From positions 1-64,000 of the forward strand of contig NZ_AUBC01000013.1 of NCBI RefSeq assembly GCF_000429045.1: a DNA stretch of 64,000 bases, given 5' to 3'. Below are positions 18,214-25,613 of the stretch, in pieces. Origin of the DNA: Salinarimonas rosea DSM 21201 (GTDB taxonomy: Bacteria; Pseudomonadota; Alphaproteobacteria; Rhizobiales; Beijerinckiaceae). Positions within the stretch are counted from its first letter, which is position 1, and each line of letters starts with the position of its first letter. A model generated the notes under the pieces. It was not told the origin of the DNA and ran no database searches. It saw nothing but the letters and a program-made list of their open reading frames with translations. The translations under genes were made by a program, and so were the position numbers.

Positions 18214-18612
18214 ATGATCTCCGCGCTCGCCATTTCCCGCACCGGCCTCGACGCCGCCTCGCTGCGCCTCGAGGCGAGCGCATCGAACGTCGCGAACCTG
18301 CGCACGACGGGGGCGCTGCCCGCCGAGCCCGGCGGCCGCGCGGGGTCCTACACGCCCGTCGACGTGGTGCAGACCTCGCTCGACGGCGCCGGCGTCTCCG
18401 CGCGCCTGGCCGAGCGCCGGCCGGCCTTCGTCACCGCCTACGAGCCCGGCTCGCCGGACGCGGACGCGCGGGGCTTCGTCGCGGCGCCCAACGTGGACAT
18501 CGTGGGCGAGGTGACGAACCAGATCATGGCCGCCGCCGCCTTCGAGGCCAATGCCGCCGCCATGCGCGCGGCGCGCGACATGACCGAGACGCTGTTCGAC
18601 ATCGAGGCGTGA
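18214..18612 (+). CDS. Orphan flagellar basal-body rod protein, FlgC-like
   Basis: 132 residues, close to FlgC length. The N-terminal flagellar rod motif (AISRTGLDAASLRLEASASN, then VANLRTTG) and the C-terminal motif with VGEVTNQIMAAAAFEANAAA are both present, followed by an acidic end. In rod proteins these two helices pack together in the axial structure. No other flagellar gene is in the window, so it may be a stray rod paralogue rather than the functional FlgC of a flagellar operon. Confidence 0.85.
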   Translation: MISALAISRTGLDAASLRLEASASNVANLRTTGALPAEPGGRAGSYTPVDVVQTSLDGAGVSARLAERRPAFVTAYEPGSPDADARGFVAAPNVDIVGEVTNQIMAAAAFEANAAAMRAARDMTETLFDIEA

Positions 18613-18691
18613 CGCGGGGTGCATGGACCCGACCGGTCGGCCCGGGTATCCTGCCGTTCGAAAGCGTGAACGAGCGATGGGGGGCGTCGCC

Positions 18692-19771
18692 ATGGGTCCG
18701 GCTCGTGGCTGGGCAGGAAAGGCCGAGGCGCGACCGCGGCGGCGCTTCGACGCGGCACGGCGGGCGGGGCTCGTCGTCGTCGCCTGGCTCGCGCCGTTCC
18801 TCGCCTCGCCGGCCAGCGCACAGGGCGCGTCCGCCGCGCTCGAGTCCCGCGAGGTCTGCCCCTACGCGGTGGACGGCGAGTGCGACGAGCCCGGCATCGG
18901 CACCGGCGTCTGTCCCGCGGGGAGCGACGCATGGGACTGCCGGCGCCAGGGTCCGCTCGCGGCGAACGCCTGCTACCACGCGCGCGACGGGCAGTGCGAC
19001 GAGCCGGGCACCGGCACGGGGCTGTGCCCGCCCGGCACCGACACCAAGGACTGCCGCGGGCGCCCGAGCCCGGCCTTCTCCGGCCGGGACGACCGCGTTT
19101 TCGTCGACACCCTGCGCGCTCCGTGGAGCAGCATCGGGCGGCTCGAGACCGAGACGGGCCATTGCTCGGGCGTGCTCGTTGCGCCGCACATCGTGCTCAC
19201 GGCGGCGCATTGCTTCTTCGACGAGGAGAACTCCAACGTGCGCGAGCGCGCGCTCGTCTTCGTCGCCGGTCTCGACGGCCCGCGGGAGGTCGCGCGCAGC
19301 GCCGTCGTGCGGGAGATCCTGCCCGACGGGTTCGACAACGCCCGCCACGCCGAGACGAGCGCCATCGACGGGCTCGACTGGGCCTTCGTGGTGCTGGCGG
19401 ACCCGATCGGCGACATCGCCGGCTTCATGCGCGTCGACCCCGGCTCGGCGCAGGACCTGGCGCGCCGCTTCGACGAGGGCCTGCTCGCGGCCTTGAGCCA
19501 GGCCGGCTACAGCGCCGACAGCCAATCCCGCCTCACCGCCCACGAGGGCTGCGCCGTGCTCAGGCTGTTCGAGGACGGTACGTTCTTCCACGATTGCGAT
19601 GCAATCGACGGCGATTCCGGCTCGCCGCTTTTCGTCCCCGAGGGGGACGGCTTCGTCGTCGTCGGCATCATGTCGGCGAGCTACCCCGACGGGGACGGGC
19701 AGAACGAGATGGCGGTGAGCGCCCATCGCTTCTACGACGCGTGGCGAGATCTGCTCAAGGAGGTCCGCTGA
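18692..19771 (+). CDS. Secreted trypsin-like serine protease with duplicated cysteine-rich modules
   Basis: About 359 residues from ATG 18692; the ATGs at 18623 and 18677 are alternatives, none with a strong ribosome-binding site. A signal peptide ends near SPASAQG. Two repeats of about 26 residues follow, each with DGxCDEPGxGTGxCPxGxDxxDC, so four cysteines per module. The chymotrypsin-fold domain keeps the full triad: His in LTAAHC, Asp in LDWAFVVL, Ser in DGDSGSP. It should be an active periplasmic or secreted endopeptidase. The modules may bind calcium or substrate; that is speculative. Confidence 0.87.
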   Translation: MGPARGWAGKAEARPRRRFDAARRAGLVVVAWLAPFLASPASAQGASAALESREVCPYAVDGECDEPGIGTGVCPAGSDAWDCRRQGPLAANACYHARDGQCDEPGTGTGLCPPGTDTKDCRGRPSPAFSGRDDRVFVDTLRAPWSSIGRLETETGHCSGVLVAPHIVLTAAHCFFDEENSNVRERALVFVAGLDGPREVARSAVVREILPDGFDNARHAETSAIDGLDWAFVVLADPIGDIAGFMRVDPGSAQDLARRFDEGLLAALSQAGYSADSQSRLTAHEGCAVLRLFEDGTFFHDCDAIDGDSGSPLFVPEGDGFVVVGIMSASYPDGDGQNEMAVSAHRFYDAWRDLLKEVR

Positions 19772-19874
19772 CCGGCGCCCGATGGCCGCCACCCTGCCGC
19801 GCGCGGAGCCGCCGCAGACGCGCATCGTCCCGGCCGCGGGGACGCGCGCCGGCCTGTCTCGCAGTCCCACGCTC

Positions 19875-19901
19875 TTGCATCCCCAAAGCAATCCCTATAT
19901 G
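19875..19901 (+). promoter_or_regulatory. Candidate promoter of typA
   Basis: TTGCAT (19875-19880) and TATATG (19896-19901) are separated by 15 bp in a locally AT-richer patch, about 100 bp before typA. The same two hexamers with a 17-bp spacer precede rpsB, which supports the assignment. The spacing is short for sigma70, so confidence is moderate. Confidence 0.5.
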
Positions 19902-20002
19902 GGCGGCAGACGTTCCCCGCCCCATCGCGCGTGTCATAACGCGGTCATGGCCTCGCCGGCATACCGGCGCGCCCGGAAGGCGGCTCCCATTCGGAAGAGA
20001 CC

Positions 20003-21832
20003 ATGCAGCTGCGCAACATCGCGATCATCGCCCACGTCGACCATGGCAAGACCACGCTCGTCGACAAGCTCCTCTCGCAGTCGGGGGCGTTCCGCGAGAA
20101 CCAGCGCGTCGCCGAGCGCGTGATGGATTCGAACGACCTCGAGAAGGAGCGCGGCATCACCATCCTCGCCAAGGCGACCTCGGTCGTCTGGAAGGACGTG
20201 CGCATCAACATCGTCGATACGCCCGGCCACGCCGATTTCGGCGGCGAGGTGGAACGCATCCTCTCCATGGTGGACGGCGCCATCGTGCTCGTCGACGCCG
20301 CCGAGGGGCCGATGCCGCAGACGAAGTTCGTGGTCTCGAAGGCGCTGAAGATCGGCTTGAAGCCGATCGTGGCCATCAACAAGATCGACCGGCCGGACGC
20401 GCGTCACCAGGAGGTGATCAACGAGGTCTTCGACCTCTTCGCCGCGCTCGACGCCACCGACGAGCAGCTCGACTTCCCGATCCTCTACGGCTCGGGCCGC
20501 GACGGCTGGATGGCGGCCGCCCCCGAGGGGCCGAAGGACCAGGGCCTCGCGCCGCTGTTCGACCTCGTGCTCGAGCACGTGCCGCCGGCGGACACCGATC
20601 CGGGCCCGTTCCGCATGCTCGGCACCCTGCTCGAGGCCAACCCCTTCCTGGGTCGTATCGTCACGGGGCGCATCGCGTCGGGCGTCGTCAAGCCGAACCA
20701 GACGATCAAGGTGCTCGACCGCAAGGGCAACGTCGTCGAGCAGGGCCGCGTCTCGAAGATCCTCGCCTTCCGCGGCATCGAGCGCCAGCCGATCGACCAG
20801 GGGGAGGCGGGCGACATCGTCTCCATCGCCGGCCTGTCGAAGGGCTCGGTGGCGGACACGTTCTGCGACCTCTCCGTCGAGGAGCCGATCCAGGCCCAGC
20901 CGATCGACCCGCCGACCGTCACCATGTCCTTCATCGTCAACGACTCGCCGCTCGCCGGCACCGAGGGCGACAAGGTCACGAGCCGGATGATCCGCGACCG
21001 CCTGATGAAGGAGGCCGAGGGCAACGTCACGCTCAAGATCGAGGAGAGCGCCGACAAGGACTCGTTCTACGTCTCGGGCCGCGGCGAGCTCCAGCTCGCG
21101 ATCCTGATCGAGACCATGCGCCGCGAGGGCTTCGAGCTCGCCGTGTCGCGCCCGCGGGTCGTCTTCATGAAGGACGAGGCCACCGGCGAGACGCTCGAGC
21201 CGGTCGAGGAGGTCGTCATCGACGTCGACGAGGAGCACGCCGGCGTCGTCGTGCAGAAGATGTCCGAGCGCAAGGGCGACATGGTCGAGATGAAGCCGTC
21301 GGGCGGCAACCGCCAGCGGCTCGTCTTCCACGCGCCGACCCGCGGCCTGATCGGCTACCAGTCGGAGCTGCTCACCGACACCCGCGGCACGGCGATCATG
21401 AACCGCCTGTTCAAGGCCTACGAGCCCTACAAGGGCGAGCTGCCCGGGCGCGTCAACGGCGTGCTCATCTCCAACGAGATGGGCGAGGCGGTGGCCTACG
21501 CCATGTGGAACCTGGAGGATCGCGGCCCGATGGTGATCGAGCCCGGCGCCAAGGTCTACCAGGGCATGATCATCGGCATCCACACCCGCGACAACGACCT
21601 CGAGGTCAACGTCCTCAAGGGCAAGAAGCTCTCGAACGTGCGCTCGACCGGCAAGGACGAGGCGGTGCGCCTCACCCCGCCGATCCGCATGACGCTCGAG
21701 CGCTCGCTGGCCTGGATCCAGGACGACGAGCTCGTCGAGGTGACGCCCAAGAACATCCGCCTGCGCAAGGCGATCCTCGACCCCAACGAGCGCAAGCGCG
21801 CGGGCAAGCAGAAGGAAGCGCTCGCGGGGTGA
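20003..21832 (+). CDS. typA: Ribosome-associated translational GTPase TypA/BipA
   Basis: 609 residues, standard length. The GTPase domain has the G1 motif [12 protein letters not shown] near the start, the switch region [24 protein letters not shown] (G3) and NKIDRPDAR (G4). Beta-barrel and elongation-factor-G-like domains III and V follow, with the TypA-specific C-terminal region ([20 protein letters not shown]). It binds the 70S ribosome and acts in ribosome assembly and stress adaptation. The start is ATG 20003 after a GAAGAGA sequence. It is monocistronic by position. Confidence 0.96.
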   Translation: MQLRNIAIIAHVDHGKTTLVDKLLSQSGAFRENQRVAERVMDSNDLEKERGITILAKATSVVWKDVRINIVDTPGHADFGGEVERILSMVDGAIVLVDAAEGPMPQTKFVVSKALKIGLKPIVAINKIDRPDARHQEVINEVFDLFAALDATDEQLDFPILYGSGRDGWMAAAPEGPKDQGLAPLFDLVLEHVPPADTDPGPFRMLGTLLEANPFLGRIVTGRIASGVVKPNQTIKVLDRKGNVVEQGRVSKILAFRGIERQPIDQGEAGDIVSIAGLSKGSVADTFCDLSVEEPIQAQPIDPPTVTMSFIVNDSPLAGTEGDKVTSRMIRDRLMKEAEGNVTLKIEESADKDSFYVSGRGELQLAILIETMRREGFELAVSRPRVVFMKDEATGETLEPVEEVVIDVDEEHAGVVVQKMSERKGDMVEMKPSGGNRQRLVFHAPTRGLIGYQSELLTDTRGTAIMNRLFKAYEPYKGELPGRVNGVLISNEMGEAVAYAMWNLEDRGPMVIEPGAKVYQGMIIGIHTRDNDLEVNVLKGKKLSNVRSTGKDEAVRLTPPIRMTLERSLAWIQDDELVEVTPKNIRLRKAILDPNERKRAGKQKEALAG

Positions 21833-21850
21833 GAGCCCGGCGCGCGACGA

Positions 21851-21878
21851 CGGCCTCGGGCGCGCTCGTTCGAGGCCG
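21851..21878 (+). terminator. Hairpin between typA and a convergent gene pair
   Basis: CGGCCTCG (21851-21858) and CGAGGCCG (21871-21878) form an 8-bp perfect stem with a 12-nt loop, 18 bp after the typA stop. There is no clear T-tract, so it may terminate weakly or only protect the 3' end. Confidence 0.4.
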
Positions 21879-21909
21879 CAAGCGCCGCCCGACAGGGCCG
21901 CGTCGGCGA

Positions 21910-22317
21910 TCAGCGCATGCCGTCGATGCGGCTCGGCGCAGCCCGTTCGGAGACGCGGCTCTCGAAGACGTCTTCTCCGAGGCGGGGGAAGCTCGTGTCC
22001 GCCGTGAACGGGCGAAGGTGCGCGAGCTCCTCCAGGAGACGAGGGCCATCGACGAAGGCGTGGTGCCGTTCCGTTCTCTCGTCCTGCGTGATCGCGGAGA
22101 CGGTGAACGGAGGTACCCGGTCGGGGAAATGCTTCAGCATGACGTCTGCGAGATTTCGTCCGAACCGGTTCAGGTCGTGATCCCGATAGAGGAGCACGAA
22201 GATCGGCGCCTCATCGTACTCCGTGTGAATCTCGCCGACGATTTCCTGCGCATCCTCCGCGCAGGCTCGGCGCGCATCGACGAGAAAGTGTTCGAGCCGT
22301 TCGAAGCTTAGCTTCAT
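21910..22317 (-). CDS. Hypothetical protein, candidate immunity partner
   Basis: 135 residues from ATG 22317, with GAGGA upstream and a start overlapping the preceding gene's stop (ATGA). The sequence is soluble and mixed alpha/beta with many acidic residues (MKLSFERLEHFL at the start, YRDHDLNRFGRNLADVMLKHF in the middle). I do not recognise the family. GC content is clearly below that of the neighbours. Coupling to a small toxin-domain-like protein suggests an immunity protein, but this is an inference from arrangement only. Confidence 0.7.
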   Translation of the reverse strand: MKLSFERLEHFLVDARRACAEDAQEIVGEIHTEYDEAPIFVLLYRDHDLNRFGRNLADVMLKHFPDRVPPFTVSAITQDERTERHHAFVDGPRLLEELAHLRPFTADTSFPRLGEDVFESRVSERAAPSRIDGMR

Positions 22318-22607
22318 GATCGCATCCTCGGTCTCGGCCTCGCGGGGGTCGGGTAGGTCGCCCACCTCCAAGCACCCATAGCCGGATCGCATCCGGCTTC
22401 CCGGGCCTCGTCGATTTGCTGGCGGAGCCGTGCCTGACGCCCACGGAACTGCCTCTGATGGCCTTGCCAGCTATTGGATCCCGTTGGCCTCGTGCGAAAA
22501 AGGTCCAGCTTGTCGGCTCTCAACTCCTCGTGCCGACGTTTCAGCTCGTCGATCGATGATTTGATACGCTCATTGTGTTCTTCGCAAGGGTTGGGTTCCT
22601 CGGCCAT
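22314..22607 (-). CDS. Small charged protein resembling an orphan polymorphic-toxin C-terminal domain
   Basis: 97 residues from ATG 22607. The first half is a predicted coiled coil (CEEHNERIKSSIDELKRRHE). The second half has a W-QGH-x3-F-x3-Q-x2-L-R pattern, then GCDPAMGAWRWATYPTP. By eye this resembles short C-terminal domains of Rhs or polymorphic toxins that end in a WA-x-P-x-P motif. A stop at 22641-22643 in frame upstream shows it is not the tail of a larger gene here. It is translationally coupled to the next gene. Toxin function is speculative. Confidence 0.65.
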   Translation of the reverse strand: MAEEPNPCEEHNERIKSSIDELKRRHEELRADKLDLFRTRPTGSNSWQGHQRQFRGRQARLRQQIDEAREAGCDPAMGAWRWATYPTPARPRPRMRS

Positions 22608-22632
22608 CGGCGGACCGCCTGCTATGTCGGTG

Positions 22633-22662
22633 AGCAGACGTTAGTAGCAATCTATGTCTGCT
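22633..22662. promoter_or_regulatory. Inverted repeat upstream of the 97-aa gene
   Basis: AGCAGAC (22633-22639) and GTCTGCT (22656-22662) are perfect inverted arms around a 16-bp AT-rich centre, 26 bp upstream of the ATG at 22607. This fits an operator for the two-gene unit, possibly autoregulated, or a promoter-proximal stem. It sits in a 164-bp spacer that is the most AT-rich stretch of this part of the window. Confidence 0.4.
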
Positions 22663-22771
22663 GCAACCGATCGACACGTTCATCCCGCTCGCGGCGGGGG
22701 AAACAGCCGTCTCCCGGTCCTTCTTCTCCGGCATTCCAGCCTCGACGCATCAGCCTCCGCTTGCTGCGGCT

Positions 22772-23791
22772 TCAGTCGGACGGCGTGGTTTGCACCTCGG
22801 CCGGCTGTTCCGCGCGTGACGACGTCATCCCATTCTGCTCCTCACCAGCCGTCTCCCCGCCCGGCAGGAACGCGTCGATCGCCGCCATCACCGGCGTGCG
22901 GATCGCGTCCACCTCGGTGAGCAGCTCGTGGCGGGCGCCGGGGACGACGATGGCGTTGCCGGTCTTCAGCCGCGCCGCGAAGCGCTCGACGGCCGGGGTC
23001 GAGACGAGGCGGTCGGCGCCCGCGGCCAGGACGAGGGTCGGGATGCGGATCTCGAGCGCCGCACGCGGCTCCCGGAGCCGGCGCATCAGGGCGAAGGCGC
23101 CCCGCGCCCAGCCGATCGTGGGGTCGCCGATCGCCCCATCCTTGAGGGCTGCGGCTGCGTCGGCGTTGCGGGCGTAGCGCAGCCGGTCGGACGTGAGCAG
23201 GTTCCCGGCGAAGGGCTTCGTCGACACCGAGGTCTCGCCTCCGCCGGGCACGAAGGAGCCGCCGAGCCCCATCAGCCAGAACAGCGTCGCCCCCGCCTCG
23301 GCGAGGCGCGGACGGCGCACCTGGGCGAGCGCGATCATCGGCGAGAGCGCGACGATGCGCTCCGCCGGCAGCCGCCCGCGCCGCGCGAGGTCGAGCGCGA
23401 TCGCCGCGCCCATGGAATGGGCGAGCACGGCGTGCGGGCGCGGGCAGTCGCGCGCGAGCACCTGCGCGGCGACGGCCTCGACGTCCCGGGCGTAGAGGCC
23501 GAAGCGCCCGACATGGCCCTTGCGCGGGTCCGCCAGCATCCGCTCCGAGCCGCCCTGGCCGCGCCAGTCGAAGGCGACGACGCAGAAGCCGCGGGCGAGC
23601 AGGTCCTCGATCGTCTCGAAATACTTCTCGATGAACTCGGCGCGTCCCTGGAAGATCGCGACGGTTCCGCGCGGGCTTTGCGTCCGGGCGGGCCAGCGCG
23701 CGACGCGCAAGGGGGCGCCGTCGCGCGCGACGATCCGCCCGACGACGGCGCCGGCGGGCACGGGATTGGCGGCGGTGGGGACGAGCTTCAT
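22772..23791 (-). CDS. Alpha/beta hydrolase, lysophospholipase-like
   Basis: 339 residues of serine alpha/beta hydrolase. The oxyanion region has IFQGRAEFIEKYFE, a typical bacterial lysophospholipase L2/monoacylglycerol-lipase pattern. The nucleophile elbow is AHSMGAA (S126), the acid lies in LAAGADRLVS, and the His in GARHELLTE. It probably cleaves acyl esters of lysophospholipid or monoacylglycerol. No signal peptide is visible. The C-terminal 25 residues are Glu/Gln/Thr-rich and probably disordered. It lies 58 bp downstream of another alpha/beta hydrolase on the same strand. Confidence 0.87.
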   Translation of the reverse strand: MKLVPTAANPVPAGAVVGRIVARDGAPLRVARWPARTQSPRGTVAIFQGRAEFIEKYFETIEDLLARGFCVVAFDWRGQGGSERMLADPRKGHVGRFGLYARDVEAVAAQVLARDCPRPHAVLAHSMGAAIALDLARRGRLPAERIVALSPMIALAQVRRPRLAEAGATLFWLMGLGGSFVPGGGETSVSTKPFAGNLLTSDRLRYARNADAAAALKDGAIGDPTIGWARGAFALMRRLREPRAALEIRIPTLVLAAGADRLVSTPAVERFAARLKTGNAIVVPGARHELLTEVDAIRTPVMAAIDAFLPGGETAGEEQNGMTSSRAEQPAEVQTTPSD

Positions 23792-23849
23792 GGCGCGCGA
23801 CCCTACGCCATCCCGGCGCGGGAGGGGAGGGGGATCCGGGCCGAGGCCT

Positions 23850-25403
23850 TCAGCCGGCGAGCAGCGGGAAGGTGACGCCGAGCGCCCAGGCGAAGGCGAC
23901 CGCGTTGGCCACGCCCGCCGGCACCGGGTGGAGCGTCGCGTGCCAGGCCCAGCGGCTGAGGAGGCCGTAGACGAGGAGGAAGGCCGCGATCACCGGCACG
24001 ATGATCACGAGGAAGAACAGGCGCTCGAAGTCGAGCCCTACGGCCAGCGCCAGCGAGAGCACGAAGGCGAGCTTCGCCGCCGGGTAGCCGAGGCGTGCGG
24101 CGCCGGCTCCGCGGGTCGCCCACTCGTCGGCGAGGAAGAAGGGCAGCGTGCCCGCGAGCATGACCGCGACGAGGGGGAGCCGGTCCGCGCCCGGCCAGAA
24201 GCTCGTCACGTAGGTGTCGAGCGGCCAGACGATCGCGACGAAGCCGTAGGCGACCGTGCCCGCGACGGCCAGAGCGAGCCGGCCCCGACGGGCGCAGGGG
24301 GACGCCGCGCTCCAGCCGCGCCGGCGTGCGAGGGCGAGGCAGGCGGCCGTGATCAGCCCGTAGACCAGGAAATGCGCGGCGAGGTAGTCCGCGACCAGAA
24401 CCGGCAGGACGGACGTCGGCAGGTAGCCCTCGGGCACGAGGCGCAGCACGAGCGGCGTCGCGATCGCCGGAACGAGGAGGACGACCCACAGCCGCCGCCA
24501 CGGCAGGCCGGCGCCGGCGGGCTCGGGAGACACCCGCGGCAGGAGCCGCGAGAGCGGCCGCGCCGCGAGCACCGCGCCGGCGAGCAGGAGCAGGATCAGC
24601 GGCCCGCGGCGATCGACGAAGGGCGGCTCGGCGCGCGCGATCCCGAAGCTCGCGTCGAGCCAGGCGACGGTCTCCGCCAGCGTCTCGCGCGCGTAGAGCA
24701 CGCCGACGTGCTCGACGCCGTCGGCGAAGACCGCCCGCCGCGCCGTGCCGGACGCGGGATCGCCGTAGGTGACGCCCTCCTGCGCGGCGCCGTCTTGCGC
24801 GAGCCCGACCGCGCGCAGCGCCTCCTCGCGCAGGCCGGCCTCGAGCCCGCCCACGACGACGAGGAGGTTCTCCGGTGCGTCCGCCGTCACCGCCGGCGAG
24901 AACATCGAGACGGCGACCACGGCCGCGACCCCCGGCAGCTCCGCCGCCGCGCGCACGACGATGTCGGAGGCCATGGAATGGCCGAGGAGGGCGAGGCGCC
25001 CGTCGCCGAGGATGCGCGCCGCCTCGGCGACCGCCACCGTCTCGGCGACGAGCCTGCGCGTCGCGCCGTCCTCCTCCACGATCGAGCCGGCGAGGGGGCG
25101 CGGATTGCGGCCGTGGCCGGCGAAGTCGAAGGAGACCGCGACGTAGCCGTTGCGGGCGAGCGTCACCGCGAAGGCCTGCATCAGCTGGCGCGAGCCGGCG
25201 AAGCCGTGCGCGATCACCACCGCCGGGCCGGGCGGCTCGCCGGCGGGCCGGTAGACGCTCGCCGGGATGTGGCCGATCGCCACGCGCTCCACCGCGAGCG
25301 GCCGCGTCGCCGCCTCCAGCCGCCACAGGGCGAGGCCGATCGCCAGCGCCGCGAGGAGGGCGAGCGCCCCGTCGACCAGGATGCGTGACCGTCCACCCGT
25401 CAT
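23850..25403 (-). CDS. Membrane-anchored alpha/beta hydrolase with C-terminal multi-pass domain
   Basis: 517 residues. An N-terminal membrane anchor (about 11-28) precedes an alpha/beta hydrolase domain: PAVVIAHGFAGSRQLMQ is the oxyanion loop and LALLGHSMASDIV the nucleophile elbow. HVGVLYARET probably carries the catalytic His. From about residue 270 the protein becomes a string of about seven hydrophobic helices. This combination suggests an inner-membrane hydrolase with an extracytoplasmic catalytic domain. I do not recognise a characterised relative. AGGAGGAGGAG precedes ATG 25403. The 210-bp spacer upstream (25404-25613) holds no gene and is AT-richer near 25500-25550; no clear promoter was resolved. 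Confidence 0.8.
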   Translation of the reverse strand: MTGGRSRILVDGALALLAALAIGLALWRLEAATRPLAVERVAIGHIPASVYRPAGEPPGPAVVIAHGFAGSRQLMQAFAVTLARNGYVAVSFDFAGHGRNPRPLAGSIVEEDGATRRLVAETVAVAEAARILGDGRLALLGHSMASDIVVRAAAELPGVAAVVAVSMFSPAVTADAPENLLVVVGGLEAGLREEALRAVGLAQDGAAQEGVTYGDPASGTARRAVFADGVEHVGVLYARETLAETVAWLDASFGIARAEPPFVDRRGPLILLLLAGAVLAARPLSRLLPRVSPEPAGAGLPWRRLWVVLLVPAIATPLVLRLVPEGYLPTSVLPVLVADYLAAHFLVYGLITAACLALARRRGWSAASPCARRGRLALAVAGTVAYGFVAIVWPLDTYVTSFWPGADRLPLVAVMLAGTLPFFLADEWATRGAGAARLGYPAAKLAFVLSLALAVGLDFERLFFLVIIVPVIAAFLLVYGLLSRWAWHATLHPVPAGVANAVAFAWALGVTFPLLAG

Positions 25404-25613
25404 GCGCCGCCGTTCTCCTCCTCCTGCGGTCCGGTCGCGAGCCTCGCAGGCCGCGCTTCCCCGCGCAACGCCTCGCGTCTCGCGGGTGTACGTGTTCGAA
25501 CGCGCAATCAGCGATCAATTCACGCCGACTTATGCACTCGTTTACCGGTGCCTCGTAGTCTTCGCGACGCCGCTTTCGCGCTGGGGTCGTGAAGCGCCCG
25601 ATCGGAGCCCGCG

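Noticed and set aside
17172-18305. Longer diacylglycerol-kinase-like gene starting at 18305
   Set aside because: The extra 66 residues show no family sequence and overlap the divergent FlgC-like gene; the conserved strand begins right after ATG 18107.
25480-25530. tRNA-like T-arm (GTTCGAAC)
   Set aside because: The flanking bases do not form an acceptor or anticodon arm.
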